Assembly: GCF_004006015.1 (NCBI RefSeq)
Contig: NZ_CP034766.1
Span: 2,761,001 to 2,825,000, forward strand
DNA length: 64,000 bases
Origin: Rhodococcus sp. X156
Lineage (GTDB): Bacteria > Actinomycetota > Actinomycetes > Mycobacteriales > Mycobacteriaceae
Direction: 5' to 3'
A program made the translations under genes and the position numbers. How positions within the stretch are numbered: the stretch's first letter is position 1; each line of letters starts with the position of its first letter. Below are positions 1-7,900 of the stretch, piece by piece. Under the pieces are notes generated by a model, which saw nothing but the letters and a program-made list of their open reading frames with translations, was not told the DNA's origin and did not search any database.

Positions 1-18
1 GACCTGGCCACTGCGCTT

Positions 19-63
19 CGACGAAACCGGCTCGCACCCACAGGGTGCGGGCCGGTTTCGTCG
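19..63 (-). terminator. Long inverted repeat, probable terminator of the pdtaS unit
   Basis: A near-perfect hairpin: 13 bp outer arm (19-31 with 51-63) and 7 bp inner arm (33-39 with 43-49), separated by one unpaired base on each side and a 3-nt loop. It lies just past the stop of the leftward sensor-kinase gene. There is no obvious U-tract, which is common for actinobacterial terminators. The symmetry means it could also serve rightward transcription coming from outside the window. Confidence 0.75.
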
Positions 64-77
64 TGCAGGAGCCCCAC

Positions 78-1569
78 CTACCGCCCGCGGTGGGTCACCG
101 GGACGCGCAGCTGCGCCACCGTGCCGCCGTCGTCGCCGGGGACGCAGCTGCAGCGACCCGCCCAGCTCGGCGTCCACCAGGGTGCGCACGATCTCCAGGC
201 CCAGCCCCCCACCGCTACCCAGGGTGAACCCGGGGGGCAGCCCCACGCCGTCGTCGCACCACCTGCACCTGCAGCCAGCCGGCTGAGCGCTCCGCCCGCA
301 CCACCACCCGGCCGGCCGCACCCGGTGCAAACGCGTGCTCCATGGCGTTCTGCACCAGCTCGGCGAGCACCATCACCAGCGGAGTGGCCAGCTCGGCGGC
401 CAGCACCCCCCAGGCTGCCCTCCCGGCGCAGGCTGACGGCGTTGTTGAGCGAGGCGACGTCGGCCATCATCGGCACCAGCCGGTCGATGACGTCGTCCAG
501 GTCGACCCGCTCGTCCACCGACATCGACAGCGTGTCGTGCACCAGTGCGATGGAGGCGACCCGGCGCACGGACTCGGTGAGCGCGGTGCGCACCTCGGCG
601 TTGTCCGAGCGCCGCGCCTGCAGCCGGAGCAGCGCAGCCACCGTCTGCAGGTTGTTCTTCACCCGGTGGTGGATCTCCCGGATGGTGGCGTCCTTGCTGA
701 GCAGGGCACGGGTCCCGGCTGCGCACCTCGGTGACGTCGCGCCACCAGCACCAGCGCCCCCCTGGGCACCCCGTGGGGGCGCAGCGGCAGCGGCGCGCAG
801 CAGCACGGTGGCACCGGCGGGCGTCCGCCTCGATCCGCAGCGACGCATCACCGGCCAGCGCGGAGCGGATGCGCTGCACCACCTCCTCGGCGTCGAAGGG
901 GTCGGTGATCAGTGTCCGGGTGACCTGGGCCAGGTCGGTGCCGACCAGCTCGGTGGGCAGACCCATCCGGTGGTAGGCCGACAGCGCGGTTGGGGCTGGC
1001 GTAGAGCACCAGGCCGGTCGGCTCCAGCCGGATGACACCGTCGGCCCGCGCGTGGGCTGGTGTGGATGTCGGCCGCGGTGCCGGGCGCGGGGAACGTCCC
1101 GTCCGCGATCATCTGGCACAGCTCCGCGGCGCCCTGCAGGTAGGCGGTCTCCAGCGGGCTGGGACCGGCGGGACGGTCGGCCCGGTTGGTGTCCCGGCTG
1201 AGCACCGCGACCACCTGGCCGCCGAAGGTCACCGGGCACCGCGGACCCGCCGCAGCGAGATGCCCTCGTGCTCGTGCGGCTGGTCCTCGGCGAGCACCCG
1301 GCGCTCGGCCATCGCCGCACGCAGCTGCTCGCGCTCGGGTGGCCGCAGCACGGTGCACGGCCGGCGTCTACCGGGTAGGAGGTGTGCGCGGTGGTCGGGC
1401 GCACCTGGGCCACGCAGAGCAGCCCCTCGGGCACCGGCACCCACAGGCGGTAGTCGGCGAAGGACAGGTCAGCCAGCAGCTGCCACTCCCCGACCAGCTC
1501 CTGCAGGTGGTCTGCGGCCGCACCCGTCAGGCCGGTGTGCTCACCGAGGAGCTCGCTCAGGGTGGACAT
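78..1569 (-). pseudogene. pdtaS: PdtaS-like sensor histidine kinase, reading frame broken about eleven times
   Basis: The protein can only be read by changing frame repeatedly, near 1355, 1235, 1050, 990, 818, 795, 742, 712, 408, 262 and 150. The joined pieces give a full-length PdtaS (Rv3220c) order: N-terminal GAF-like region starting MSTLSELLGEH, a PAS region (ALSAYHRMGLPTEL), the HisKA_2 dimerisation motif with the phospho-acceptor His (IREIHHRVKNNLQTVAALL), and an ATPase domain (ELVQNAMEHAF, then DDGVGLPPGF). The normal protein is a soluble kinase that phosphorylates the ANTAR-domain antiterminator PdtaR. Within each piece the protein is well conserved and free of stops, so the indels are either very recent or consensus errors near the end of an assembled piece. 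Start and stop are in the expected places, next to the biotinyl protein as in relatives. Confidence 0.85.
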
Positions 1570-1609
1570 GGTCCGTCGTCAGCAGGTCAGTGGGGTGGTG
1601 GGCGCTTGC

Positions 1610-1825
1610 TCAGCCGAGGACGGCGAGCAGGTGCCCGGGCTGGACGTCGTCGCCCTCGGACACCTCCACGGAGGTCACCGTGCCGGCCTCTTCCGCCAGC
1701 ACGGGGATCTCCATCTTCATCGACTCCAGGATCACCACGGTGTCCCCGGCGGCGAGCACGTCACCGACGGACACCGAGACCCGCCAGACCTTCGCAGGCA
1801 GCTCTGCGAGCACCTTCTCCGCCAT
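1610..1825 (-). CDS. Biotinylated protein, BCCP-like (TB7.3/Rv3221c type)
   Basis: A 71-residue stand-alone biotinyl/lipoyl attachment domain. The attachment site is ESMKMEIP with the modified lysine at residue 37, between two halves of the expected hammerhead fold (VGDVLAAGDTVVIL before, VSEGDDVQPGHLL after). Stand-alone domains of this kind could carry biotin for an acyl-CoA carboxylase, but the partner is not encoded nearby. It lies 40 bp before pdtaS on the same strand, the order of Rv3221c-Rv3220c, so the two are probably co-transcribed. A GGAGG-type ribosome site precedes the ATG. Confidence 0.9.
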   Translation of the reverse strand: MAEKVLAELPAKVWRVSVSVGDVLAAGDTVVILESMKMEIPVLAEEAGTVTSVEVSEGDDVQPGHLLAVLG

Positions 1826-1954
1826 CGGAAACCTCCTTGTAGACCTGCCCGATCAAACCACACGGCCCTGGGGCGACGGGCTGCGCCACAGCCGTGGGAG
1901 AATGAACCCACGAGCACTGGGCCCACCCAGCAGCCCCACCACTGAGGAGAAGTC

Positions 1955-2029
1955 ATGGGAAAGCGTGGACGCAAGAAGCGTGACCGCAAGAAGAGTGCCG
2001 CCAACCACGGTAAGCGTCCCAACTCCTGA
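1955..2029 (+). CDS. 50S ribosomal protein bL37 (24 residues)
   Basis: A tiny, extremely basic ORF too short for normal gene finding: MGKRGRKKRDRKKS then AANHGKRPNS. It matches the short actinobacterial large-subunit protein bL37 described from the Mycobacterium smegmatis ribosome (family knowledge recalled, not searched); the C-terminal NHGKRPN motif is characteristic. A strong ribosome site (GAGGAG, 1944-1949) sits 5 nt before the ATG. A perfect 18-bp hairpin follows 24 bp after the stop, so the gene forms its own transcription unit between two leftward genes. Ten Lys/Arg residues among the first 13 fit an rRNA-binding peptide. Confidence 0.85.
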   Translation: MGKRGRKKRDRKKSAANHGKRPNS

Positions 2030-2053
2030 AGTTGCACGCACCGCGCACGCACG

Positions 2054-2093
2054 GCACAGGGCCCGTACCTCCACGGAGGTACGGGCCCTGTGC
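2054..2093. terminator. Bidirectional terminator between bL37 and rshA
   Basis: A perfect 18-bp stem (2054-2071 with 2076-2093) and a 4-nt loop. It sits between the rightward bL37 gene and the leftward rshA gene, so it can end both transcripts. Confidence 0.85.
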
Positions 2094-2120
2094 TGCGACA
2101 GCAGAGCTTGCGGCTGAGCC

Positions 2121-2456
2121 CTACTCGGCGCGCTCGGCGGAGCGCGGACGGGCGTCGTGCTCGTCGCTCACCACGGTCTCCTGGTAGGAGATCACCGTGG
2201 ACTTCAGCGACACCACCAGGCGCTCGCGCAGCCCGGCCGGGGCGTGCTCGCCGCCGCACTTGCGGCTGAGCAACTTCTTCACCTGCTCCTCGATGCCGAA
2301 CTCGTGCAGGCACGGGCTGCAGTCGTCGAGGTGTCGCTGCACCCGCTGACGGCCCTGCTCGTCGCACTCGCCGTCGAGGTAGAGGTAGACGTCGGCGAGC
2401 ACGGTGGCGCAGTCGGCCTCGCCGCTGCCCGAGCACTGCGGGACCTCGGGGCTCAT
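2121..2456 (-). CDS. rshA: Zinc-binding anti-sigma factor RshA/RsrA
   Basis: A 111-residue member of the ZAS anti-sigma family. The zinc/redox motif HxxxCxxC is present as HLDDCSPC (His42, Cys46, Cys49), and further cysteines at 16 and 31 are positioned to complete the disulfide switch. In the RshA/RsrA family the reduced, zinc-bound form holds the ECF sigma factor inactive, and disulfide stress releases it. The start codon overlaps the sigH stop (ATGA), so the two proteins should be made in coupled amounts. The C-terminal 25 residues are low-complexity and charged. The order sigH-rshA matches Rv3223c-Rv3221A. Confidence 0.93.
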   Translation of the reverse strand: MSPEVPQCSGSGEADCATVLADVYLYLDGECDEQGRQRVQRHLDDCSPCLHEFGIEEQVKKLLSRKCGGEHAPAGLRERLVVSLKSTVISYQETVVSDEHDARPRSAERAE

Positions 2457-3106
2457 CGCGCCACCTCCTCGGGCTGGGGCACGTTGCTGAAGCCGCGGTC
2501 GCGGGCCACGTCGGCCAGCAGCCCGCGCAGCAGCTTGCGCCCGCGGTGCAGCCGGGACATCACCGTGCCGATGGGCGTGCCCATGATCTCGGCGATCTCC
2601 TTGTAGGCGAAGCCCTCCACGTCGGCGTAGTAGACCGCCATGCGGAAGTCCTCGGGCAACGACTGCAGCGCATCCTTGATGTCGGAGTCGGGCAGCCGGT
2701 CGAGCGCCTCCACCTCGGCGGAGCGCAACCCCCGCGAGGTGTGCTCGGCAGCGTCAGCAAGCTGCCAGTCGGTGATCTCGTCGGTGGGGTACTGCTGCGG
2801 CTGGCGCTGCTTCTTGCGGTAGCCGTTGATGTAGGCGTTGGTCAGGATGCGGTACATCCACGCCTTCAGGTTGGTCCCGGCACGGAACGAGTCGAACGCC
2901 GAGTACGCCTTGAGGTAGGCGTCCTGGACCAGGTCCTCGGCGTCGGCCGGGTTGCGGGTCATCCGCAGCGCGGCACCGTAGAGCTGGTCCAGCAGCGGCA
3001 TGGCGTCGCGCTCGAACCGGGCGGTGCGCTCGTCCGGCGTCTCGGCCGCCTGGACCGCGGCGTCAGCGGCGTTCTGAGTGGTCGGTGGGGATGTGGGCAG
3101 TGCCAC
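2453..3106 (-). CDS. sigH: ECF sigma factor SigH/SigR (thiol-oxidative stress)
   Basis: The 217-residue form starts at a GTG with a strong ribosome site (GGAAGGAG). Region 2 ([20 protein letters not shown]) and region 4 ([20 protein letters not shown]) are intact, with the SigH-type stretch [19 protein letters not shown] between. It directs transcription of thioredoxin, protease and thiol-metabolism genes in relatives and is held by RshA, encoded immediately downstream with a 4-bp overlap. The frame stays open upstream. An in-frame ATG at 3301 with its own GAGGAG site would give a 282-residue isoform, and a SigH-type promoter lies just above it (3377-3402). This resembles the long, unstable SigR' isoform described in Streptomyces. 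Confidence 0.95.
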   Translation of the reverse strand: MALPTSPPTTQNAADAAVQAAETPDERTARFERDAMPLLDQLYGAALRMTRNPADAEDLVQDAYLKAYSAFDSFRAGTNLKAWMYRILTNAYINGYRKKQRQPQQYPTDEITDWQLADAAEHTSRGLRSAEVEALDRLPDSDIKDALQSLPEDFRMAVYYADVEGFAYKEIAEIMGTPIGTVMSRLHRGRKLLRGLLADVARDRGFSNVPQPEEVAR

Positions 3107-3376
3107 GACTCTCCTTCCCCCAGTGGGCTCGGGCCGTGAGAGCACGGCAGTAGGACCCTGGGTACCGGACCACGATACCGCGCCCCCGGCGGCGACGCGC
3201 TCACGCGCGCCCTGGTGGCCGAACACCCAGGGCTGCAGCGGAAGCACCCCCGCTGCCCCGATCGCCGGGTGGCTCTCGTGCACCGCACACTGCGTGCCCA
3301 TACCGCTCCTCTGCTGTTCGACGCCGGCGGCCGGCCTCCGCTCCTGGCGCGAGCCGGGCCACCCTGTCGCCTCCAC

Positions 3377-3402
3377 AACACCGGGCACCAGGGCCCTGTT
3401 CC
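3377..3402 (-). promoter_or_regulatory. SigH/SigR-type promoter upstream of sigH
   Basis: On the minus strand the -35 element GGAAC (3402-3398) and the -10 element GTT (3379-3377) are 18 nt apart, matching the GGAA(T/C)-N16-18-GTT pattern known for SigR/SigH regulons. It begins 2 bp beyond the stop of the upstream DUF5996 gene. The predicted start near 3370 gives a leader of about 260 nt to the GTG of sigH but only about 70 nt to the alternative ATG at 3301. Confidence 0.65.
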
Positions 3403-3403
3403 C

Positions 3404-4327
3404 TCACCCCAGCCGGCGGTAGTCGCGCTCGAGCGCGGAACGGTCCCACCCGGCACCGTCGGCGGCGGCCTCGTAGGTGGTGCGCAGGAACTGCTGGAGC
3501 AGCTGGTCGGGATGCTCAGCAGTGCGCACCGCCTCGTAGGGCAGCAGGAACTGCTGCAGCTGCGCGTCGTAGGCCGCCTCGGCCGGGACCAGCGCGCTCG
3601 CGGCGAAGCCTGGCGGCTCCGGGTAGGCGTAGGAGTAGAACGCGCCCTCCTCGCCGCCGCCGGGCCAGAACCCGGCGCTGCTCACCTCGTGGGAGTAGGC
3701 CTCGACCATCACCCAGTCGGCGCAGTGTGGGGCGCCCCCGGGGTGTGTCGGCGCCGGGCGGCCGGAGAAGCGCGTGCAGGCCAGGTCGAGGGAGCCCCAG
3801 AACAGGTGCACCGGGCTGCACTTGCCGATGAACGACGAGCGGAACTGCTGCAGCGCCCGGTTGGCCCGCACCAGCTGCGCCCAGAACAGGTGCGCGGCCG
3901 CGGGGTCGTACTGGCTGTGCTGGTCGTCCTCGGCGAAGGGGATCGCCGGGTCCACCTCGTTGGGCGAGGCCTGGATCTGCGTGCCCAGGCCCAGCTCGTC
4001 CAGCGCCTGCATGGCCTGGGCGTAGAAGTCCGCCACCGGCTTGGGCTCGAGCGCCACCGAGCGGACCTGCCCGTCGCTGCTGCGCAGCAGCAGCTGGTGG
4101 TCGAAGAAGTCCAGCTCCATGTCGAACACCTTGTGTCCGTGGGGAACGGCCGAGGTGCTCAGCCCCCGGGCGGTGACGTAGAGCGGCACCTGCCACCAGT
4201 GGTTGACCATCGGCGCGTCCACCAGGCGCACCTTGCCCAGGATCTGGGTCCACATGTGCAGGGTGTCTCGGGTGGGCGTCCAGTCCGCCACCCGCAGGCT
4301 GGGCCACGGCACGCTGGGCTCGGGCAA
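3404..4327 (-). CDS. DUF5996 family protein
   Basis: A 307-residue soluble protein recognised as the DUF5996 family from its N-terminal WPSLRVADWTPTRDTLHMWT motif and the conserved NHWWQVPLYVTARGLST segment. No signal peptide or membrane segment is visible and no catalytic function is established for the family. It contains many Trp, His and acidic residues (for example FAEDDQHSQYDP and PHCADWVMVEAYSHE) that might form a metal or small-molecule site, but that is a guess. The 69-bp gap to the upstream hydrolase allows co-transcription. It is not part of the M. tuberculosis version of this block. Confidence 0.8.
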   Translation of the reverse strand: MPEPSVPWPSLRVADWTPTRDTLHMWTQILGKVRLVDAPMVNHWWQVPLYVTARGLSTSAVPHGHKVFDMELDFFDHQLLLRSSDGQVRSVALEPKPVADFYAQAMQALDELGLGTQIQASPNEVDPAIPFAEDDQHSQYDPAAAHLFWAQLVRANRALQQFRSSFIGKCSPVHLFWGSLDLACTRFSGRPAPTHPGGAPHCADWVMVEAYSHEVSSAGFWPGGGEEGAFYSYAYPEPPGFAASALVPAEAAYDAQLQQFLLPYEAVRTAEHPDQLLQQFLRTTYEAAADGAGWDRSALERDYRRLG

Positions 4328-4396
4328 GAGGACCTCCAGGGGCCGGGCGCGTCGCCTCCAGCATCGGCCGCTGCGGCGGCGACGGCAAGCGGGCCG

Positions 4397-5041
4397 CTAC
4401 GGCCGCAGCAGCGTGGTCAGCCAGGTGCTCGCCGCCGCGGTGACCGCGGCCATGTCGCTGCTCAGGCTGTGGTTGCCCGCCACGGTGACCACCTCGCGGT
4501 TGCCGGCCGGCTCGGGCAGCCCGAACGGGTCGCGCAGCCCCTGCACCACCAGCACCGGGACCGTCACCGCGTCCAGCTCGGGCAGCCGCGTCTTGTCCGG
4601 CTTGCCCGGTGGGTGCAGCGGGAACGCCAGGCAGAGCACCCCCAGCGCACCGGCGTCCCCGGCCGTGCGACACGCCACCCGCGCACCCGAGGAGCGCCCA
4701 CCCACCACCAGCGGCAGGTCGCGCAGCGGTCCCTCCCGCAGCTGCGTGAGCACGCTGAGCCAGGCGGTGTCGAGCTGCTTGGCCGGCGCCGGTGCGCGCC
4801 GCCCGGCCACCCGGTAGGGCTGCTCCACCAGCACCACGAGCACGTCCAGCTCCACCGCGGTGGCGGTGACCGCCCGCAGGTCGGCCGCGCTCACCCCGCC
4901 CCCGGCGCCGTGCCCGAGCACCAGCGCGGCCCGGGGCGGGCCCGCCGGGTGGTGCAGGTGCGCCCGGGCCGGCCCGTGCGGCGTCTCCAGCTCGGTGACC
5001 ACGCTGGGCGTCGGGTCGTCGTCGTGCCGTGCTGTGTCCAC
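4397..5041 (-). CDS. Alpha/beta hydrolase, KANL3/Tex30-like
   Basis: A 214-residue cytoplasmic alpha/beta hydrolase. The nucleophile elbow is GRSSG with Ser117, followed by a likely acid Asp171 (QGLRDPFG) and His191 (AGNHSL), a complete triad. The oxyanion region is LGHGAGGG. This family (KANSL3/Tex30-like, related to dienelactone hydrolases) acts on unknown esters, and the substrate cannot be told. It is transcribed divergently from aroA across a 74-bp gap that must hold both promoters. Confidence 0.85.
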   Translation of the reverse strand: MDTARHDDDPTPSVVTELETPHGPARAHLHHPAGPPRAALVLGHGAGGGVSAADLRAVTATAVELDVLVVLVEQPYRVAGRRAPAPAKQLDTAWLSVLTQLREGPLRDLPLVVGGRSSGARVACRTAGDAGALGVLCLAFPLHPPGKPDKTRLPELDAVTVPVLVVQGLRDPFGLPEPAGNREVVTVAGNHSLSSDMAAVTAAASTWLTTLLRP

Positions 5042-5103
5042 CGGGTTGCCTCCGCCGTCCTGTGTCCGCCCGTGCGGGTCCGCCTCCGCCGACCCGCGTG
5101 CGC

Positions 5104-5118
5104 GATAATGATCCGGTG
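5104..5118 (+). promoter_or_regulatory. -10 element and leaderless start of aroA
   Basis: GATAAT at 5104-5109 is a 5/6 match to the -10 consensus and ends 6 nt before the GTG start at 5116, so transcription probably begins at the start codon itself. No ribosome site is present before the GTG and no clear -35 element is seen. Confidence 0.55.
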
Positions 5119-6402
5119 ACTGCCGAGACGTCGTGGAGCGCCCCCCTGGCCGAGGGACCGGTGCACGCGACCGTCCGCGTGCCCGGGTCCAAGTCGATCA
5201 CCAACCGCGCCCTGGTGCTGGCCGCGCTGGCCGACGGCCCCTCCCGGTTGGTGAACGCCCTGCACAGCCGGGACACCGACCTGATGGCACAGGCGCTGCG
5301 GGAGCTGGGCGCCACGGTGCAGACCGACCCGGACACCCACACCGACGTGGTCACCCCCGGCGAGCTGCGCGGGCCCGCCAGCATCGACTGCGGGCTGGCG
5401 GGCACCGTGATGCGCTTCCTGCCGCCGGTGGCCGCCCTGGCCCGTGGCGACGTGCACTTCGACGGCGACCCGCAGGCGCGGGTCCGGCCGATGGGCACCG
5501 TGCTGGACGCGCTCCGCCGCCTGGGCGCCGACGTGGCGGGCCACGAGCTGCCCTTCACCGTGCACGGCACCGGTGCGCTCGTCGGTGGCTCCGTCACCAT
5601 CGACGCCTCGGCGTCCTCGCAGTTCGTCTCCGGGCTGCTGCTCACCGGCGCGCGCTGCACCGAGGGCATCACGGTGCGCCACGCCGGCGCACCGGTGCCC
5701 TCCCAGCCGCACATCGAGATGACCGTGGCCATGCTGCGCGAGGCCGGGGTGACGGTGGACGACTCCGAGCCCGACGTGTGGCGGGTGGCTCCCGGTCCCA
5801 TCGCCGCCCGCACCTGGGAGGTGGAGCCGGACCTGTCCAACGCCGCGCCGTTCCTGGCCGCCGCCGCGGTCACCGGTGGGCGGGTGCACGTGCCCGGCTG
5901 GCCCACCAGCACCACCCAGGCCGGCGACCGCTTCCGGGACGTGCTGGAGCAGATGGGGGCCGCCGTCACCCACGCCGACGGCGGGCTCACGGTGCAGGGC
6001 CCGCAGCAGCTGCAGGGCATCGACATCGACCTGCACGACGTAGGCGAGCTCGCCCCCACCGTGGCGGCGCTGGCGGTGCTGGCACAGGGCCCGTCCTGCC
6101 TGCGGGGCATCGCGCACCTGCGCGGGCACGAGACCGACCGGCTGGAGGCGCTGAGCACCGAGCTGACCGCCCTGGGCGCCACGGTGGAGCAGACCACCGA
6201 CGGGCTGCACATCACCGGCGGGGACCTGCGCGCCCCCGACCGGCCGTGGCACGCCTACGCCGACCACCGGATGGCCACCGCCGGCGCGGTGGTGGGCCTG
6301 GTGGTGGACGGCCTGCGGGTGGACGACGTGGCCAGCACCGACAAGACGCTGCCGGGCTTCGCCGGCCTGTGGCAGGACATGCTCGCGGGAGGTTTGTCCT
6401 GA
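5116..6402 (+). CDS. aroA: 3-phosphoshikimate 1-carboxyvinyltransferase (EPSP synthase)
   Basis: A 428-residue enzyme that joins shikimate-3-phosphate and PEP in the aromatic amino acid pathway. Conserved features run in order: [13 protein letters not shown] (residues 23-35), [11 protein letters not shown] (phosphate/PEP region), [12 protein letters not shown], and the C-terminal HLRGHETDR and YADHRMA motifs. The GTG at 5116 is chosen because it aligns with the short N-terminus of the family and sits 6 nt behind a -10 hexamer. The upstream in-frame ATG at 5029 would add a basic, unconserved stretch. The stop is followed at once by rsgA, the Rv3227-Rv3228 order. Confidence 0.96.
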   Translation: MTAETSWSAPLAEGPVHATVRVPGSKSITNRALVLAALADGPSRLVNALHSRDTDLMAQALRELGATVQTDPDTHTDVVTPGELRGPASIDCGLAGTVMRFLPPVAALARGDVHFDGDPQARVRPMGTVLDALRRLGADVAGHELPFTVHGTGALVGGSVTIDASASSQFVSGLLLTGARCTEGITVRHAGAPVPSQPHIEMTVAMLREAGVTVDDSEPDVWRVAPGPIAARTWEVEPDLSNAAPFLAAAAVTGGRVHVPGWPTSTTQAGDRFRDVLEQMGAAVTHADGGLTVQGPQQLQGIDIDLHDVGELAPTVAALAVLAQGPSCLRGIAHLRGHETDRLEALSTELTALGATVEQTTDGLHITGGDLRAPDRPWHAYADHRMATAGAVVGLVVDGLRVDDVASTDKTLPGFAGLWQDMLAGGLS

Positions 6403-6410
6403 GCAAGCGG

Positions 6411-7391
6411 GTGTACGACGAGTCCGACGTGCGGATCCGGCCGCGTCCGGGCTCGCGGCCGCGCACCAAGACCCGGCCCGAGCACCTCGATGCCGAGCAG
6501 GCGATGGTGGTGGCGGTGGACCGGGGCCGGTGGGGCTGCGTGTTCGACGGCGACCCCGAGCGTCCCGTGGTGGCCATGCGCGCCCGCGAGATGGGCCGCA
6601 CCCCCGTGGTGGTGGGCGACGAGGTGAGCCTGGTGGGCGACCTGTCCGGGCGACCCGACAGCCTGGCCCGCATCGTGCGGGTGGCCGAGCGGCGCACGGT
6701 GCTGCGTCGCACCGCCGACGACACCGACCCCTACGAGCGGATCGTGGTGGCCAACGCCGACCAGCTGGCCGTGGTGGTGGCCCTGGCTGACCCGCCGCCG
6801 CGCACCGGGCTCATCGACCGCACCCTGGTGGCGGCCTACGTCGGCGGACTGACCCCCATCCTCTGCCTCACCAAGTCCGACCTGGCCGACCCGGACGAGC
6901 TCGTCAGCGCCTACGCCGACCTGGAGGTGCCGGTGGTGGTGTTGAACCAGACCGCGCCCCTGGACGAGCTGGAGGCGATGCTGCAGGGCCGCACGACCGT
7001 GCTGCTCGGCCACTCCGGGGTGGGCAAGTCCACCCTGGTGAACCGGCTGGTGCCTGAGGCGTTCCGCGCGGTCGGGGTGGTCTCGGGCATCGGCCGTGGC
7101 CGGCACACCTCCACCCAGTCCATCGCGCTGCCGCTGCCCAGCGGGTCCGGCTGGGTGGTGGACACCCCCGGCATCCGGTCCTTCGGCCTGGCCCACGTCT
7201 CCACCGACGACGTGGTGGCCGCCTTCGCCGACCTGGCCGAGGTGGCCGCCACCTGTCCGCGCGGCTGCACCCATCTTGGTCCGCCTGCCGACCCGGAGTG
7301 CGCGCTGGACACCCTCACCGGCACCGCGGCCCGGCGGGTGGAGGCGGTGCGCCGGCTGCTGGTGGCGCTGGCGACCAACACCGACTGGTAG
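6411..7391 (+). CDS. rsgA: Ribosome small-subunit GTPase RsgA
   Basis: A circularly permuted GTPase that assists late 30S maturation. The permuted motif order is visible: G4 LTKSDLAD, then the P-loop GHSGVGKST, then G3 DTPGIRSFG. An N-terminal OB-like domain (VVAVDRGRWGCVFDGD) and a C-terminal zinc knuckle (CPRGCTHLGPPADPEC) follow the family layout. The start is uncertain. GTG at 6411 is the first standard codon after the aroA stop but lacks a well-spaced ribosome site, whereas a CTG at 6399 overlapping the aroA stop sits 6 nt behind GGGAGG. Either way translation is probably coupled to aroA. Size is 326-330 residues, normal for the family. Confidence 0.94.
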   Translation: MYDESDVRIRPRPGSRPRTKTRPEHLDAEQAMVVAVDRGRWGCVFDGDPERPVVAMRAREMGRTPVVVGDEVSLVGDLSGRPDSLARIVRVAERRTVLRRTADDTDPYERIVVANADQLAVVVALADPPPRTGLIDRTLVAAYVGGLTPILCLTKSDLADPDELVSAYADLEVPVVVLNQTAPLDELEAMLQGRTTVLLGHSGVGKSTLVNRLVPEAFRAVGVVSGIGRGRHTSTQSIALPLPSGSGWVVDTPGIRSFGLAHVSTDDVVAAFADLAEVAATCPRGCTHLGPPADPECALDTLTGTAARRVEAVRRLLVALATNTDW

Positions 7392-7396
7392 CCGGC

Positions 7397-7900
7397 TCAG
7401 AGCAGCTCGAGCAGGAAGGGCAGCTCCTGGGTGGCGTACCAGGCCAGCTCGTGGTCGGCGACCTCGCCGAGGACGAACTCCGCCTCCAGGTCGCCCAGGT
7501 CGGCGGCGTCCACCGCGGCCACCGCGGCTCGCACGGCGTCCTCGGCCTCGGCCAGGTCCACGTGCGCCGAGGCCACCTGGCTCAGCTGTACCGGCGCCGT
7601 CAGCCGCACCACCGCGTCGTCGAGGTCCGGGCGGAGCTGGGCGTCCTCGACGTCGGCGCTGAGCACCGCGCGGCGGGGACGGGCCGCGTCGTCGGTCTCC
7701 AGCTCCACCGCCAGCAGCCGCAGCGACGCCCGGGCCGCCTCAGCCATCGCGGCGTAGGAGAGCTCCTCCTCGTCGCCGACGGCGTAGGACTCGCGCAGCG
7801 CGGGGGTGAGGGCGAACGCGGTCCCGCTGACCGCCCGCAGCTCCCCGTCCCGCTGCAGCTGCTCCAGCATGGCGATGGTCGCCGGCACGTACACCCTCAT
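7397..7900 (-). CDS. DUF6912 family protein (Rv3231c-like)
   Basis: A 167-residue acidic, Ala/Asp/Glu-rich protein starting MRVYVPATIAMLEQL, which I recognise as the DUF6912 (Rv3231c-like) family; function unknown. No membrane segment or catalytic motif is seen. Its ATG overlaps the stop of the wax ester synthase-like gene (ATGA), with a good ribosome site (AAGGAG) inside that gene, so it is translationally coupled to it. It converges on rsgA with only 5 bp between stops. Confidence 0.8.
   Translation of the reverse strand: MRVYVPATIAMLEQLQRDGELRAVSGTAFALTPALRESYAVGDEEELSYAAMAEAARASLRLLAVELETDDAARPRRAVLSADVEDAQLRPDLDDAVVRLTAPVQLSQVASAHVDLAEAEDAVRAAVAAVDAADLGDLEAEFVLGEVADHELAWYATQELPFLLELL

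Noticed and set aside
2453-3388. A 311-residue SigH from the ATG at 3388
   Set aside because: That ATG falls between the -35 and -10 of the SigH-type promoter and has no ribosome site; the ATG at 3301 is the better candidate for a long isoform.
3516-6215. An 899-codon open frame spanning aroA in antisense
   Set aside because: It overlaps three well-supported genes in other frames and its composition is that of GC-rich shadow translation.
5133-7391. A 752-codon frame apparently fusing aroA and rsgA
   Set aside because: The first 420 codons are an Arg-rich out-of-frame reading of aroA; only the rsgA part is real.
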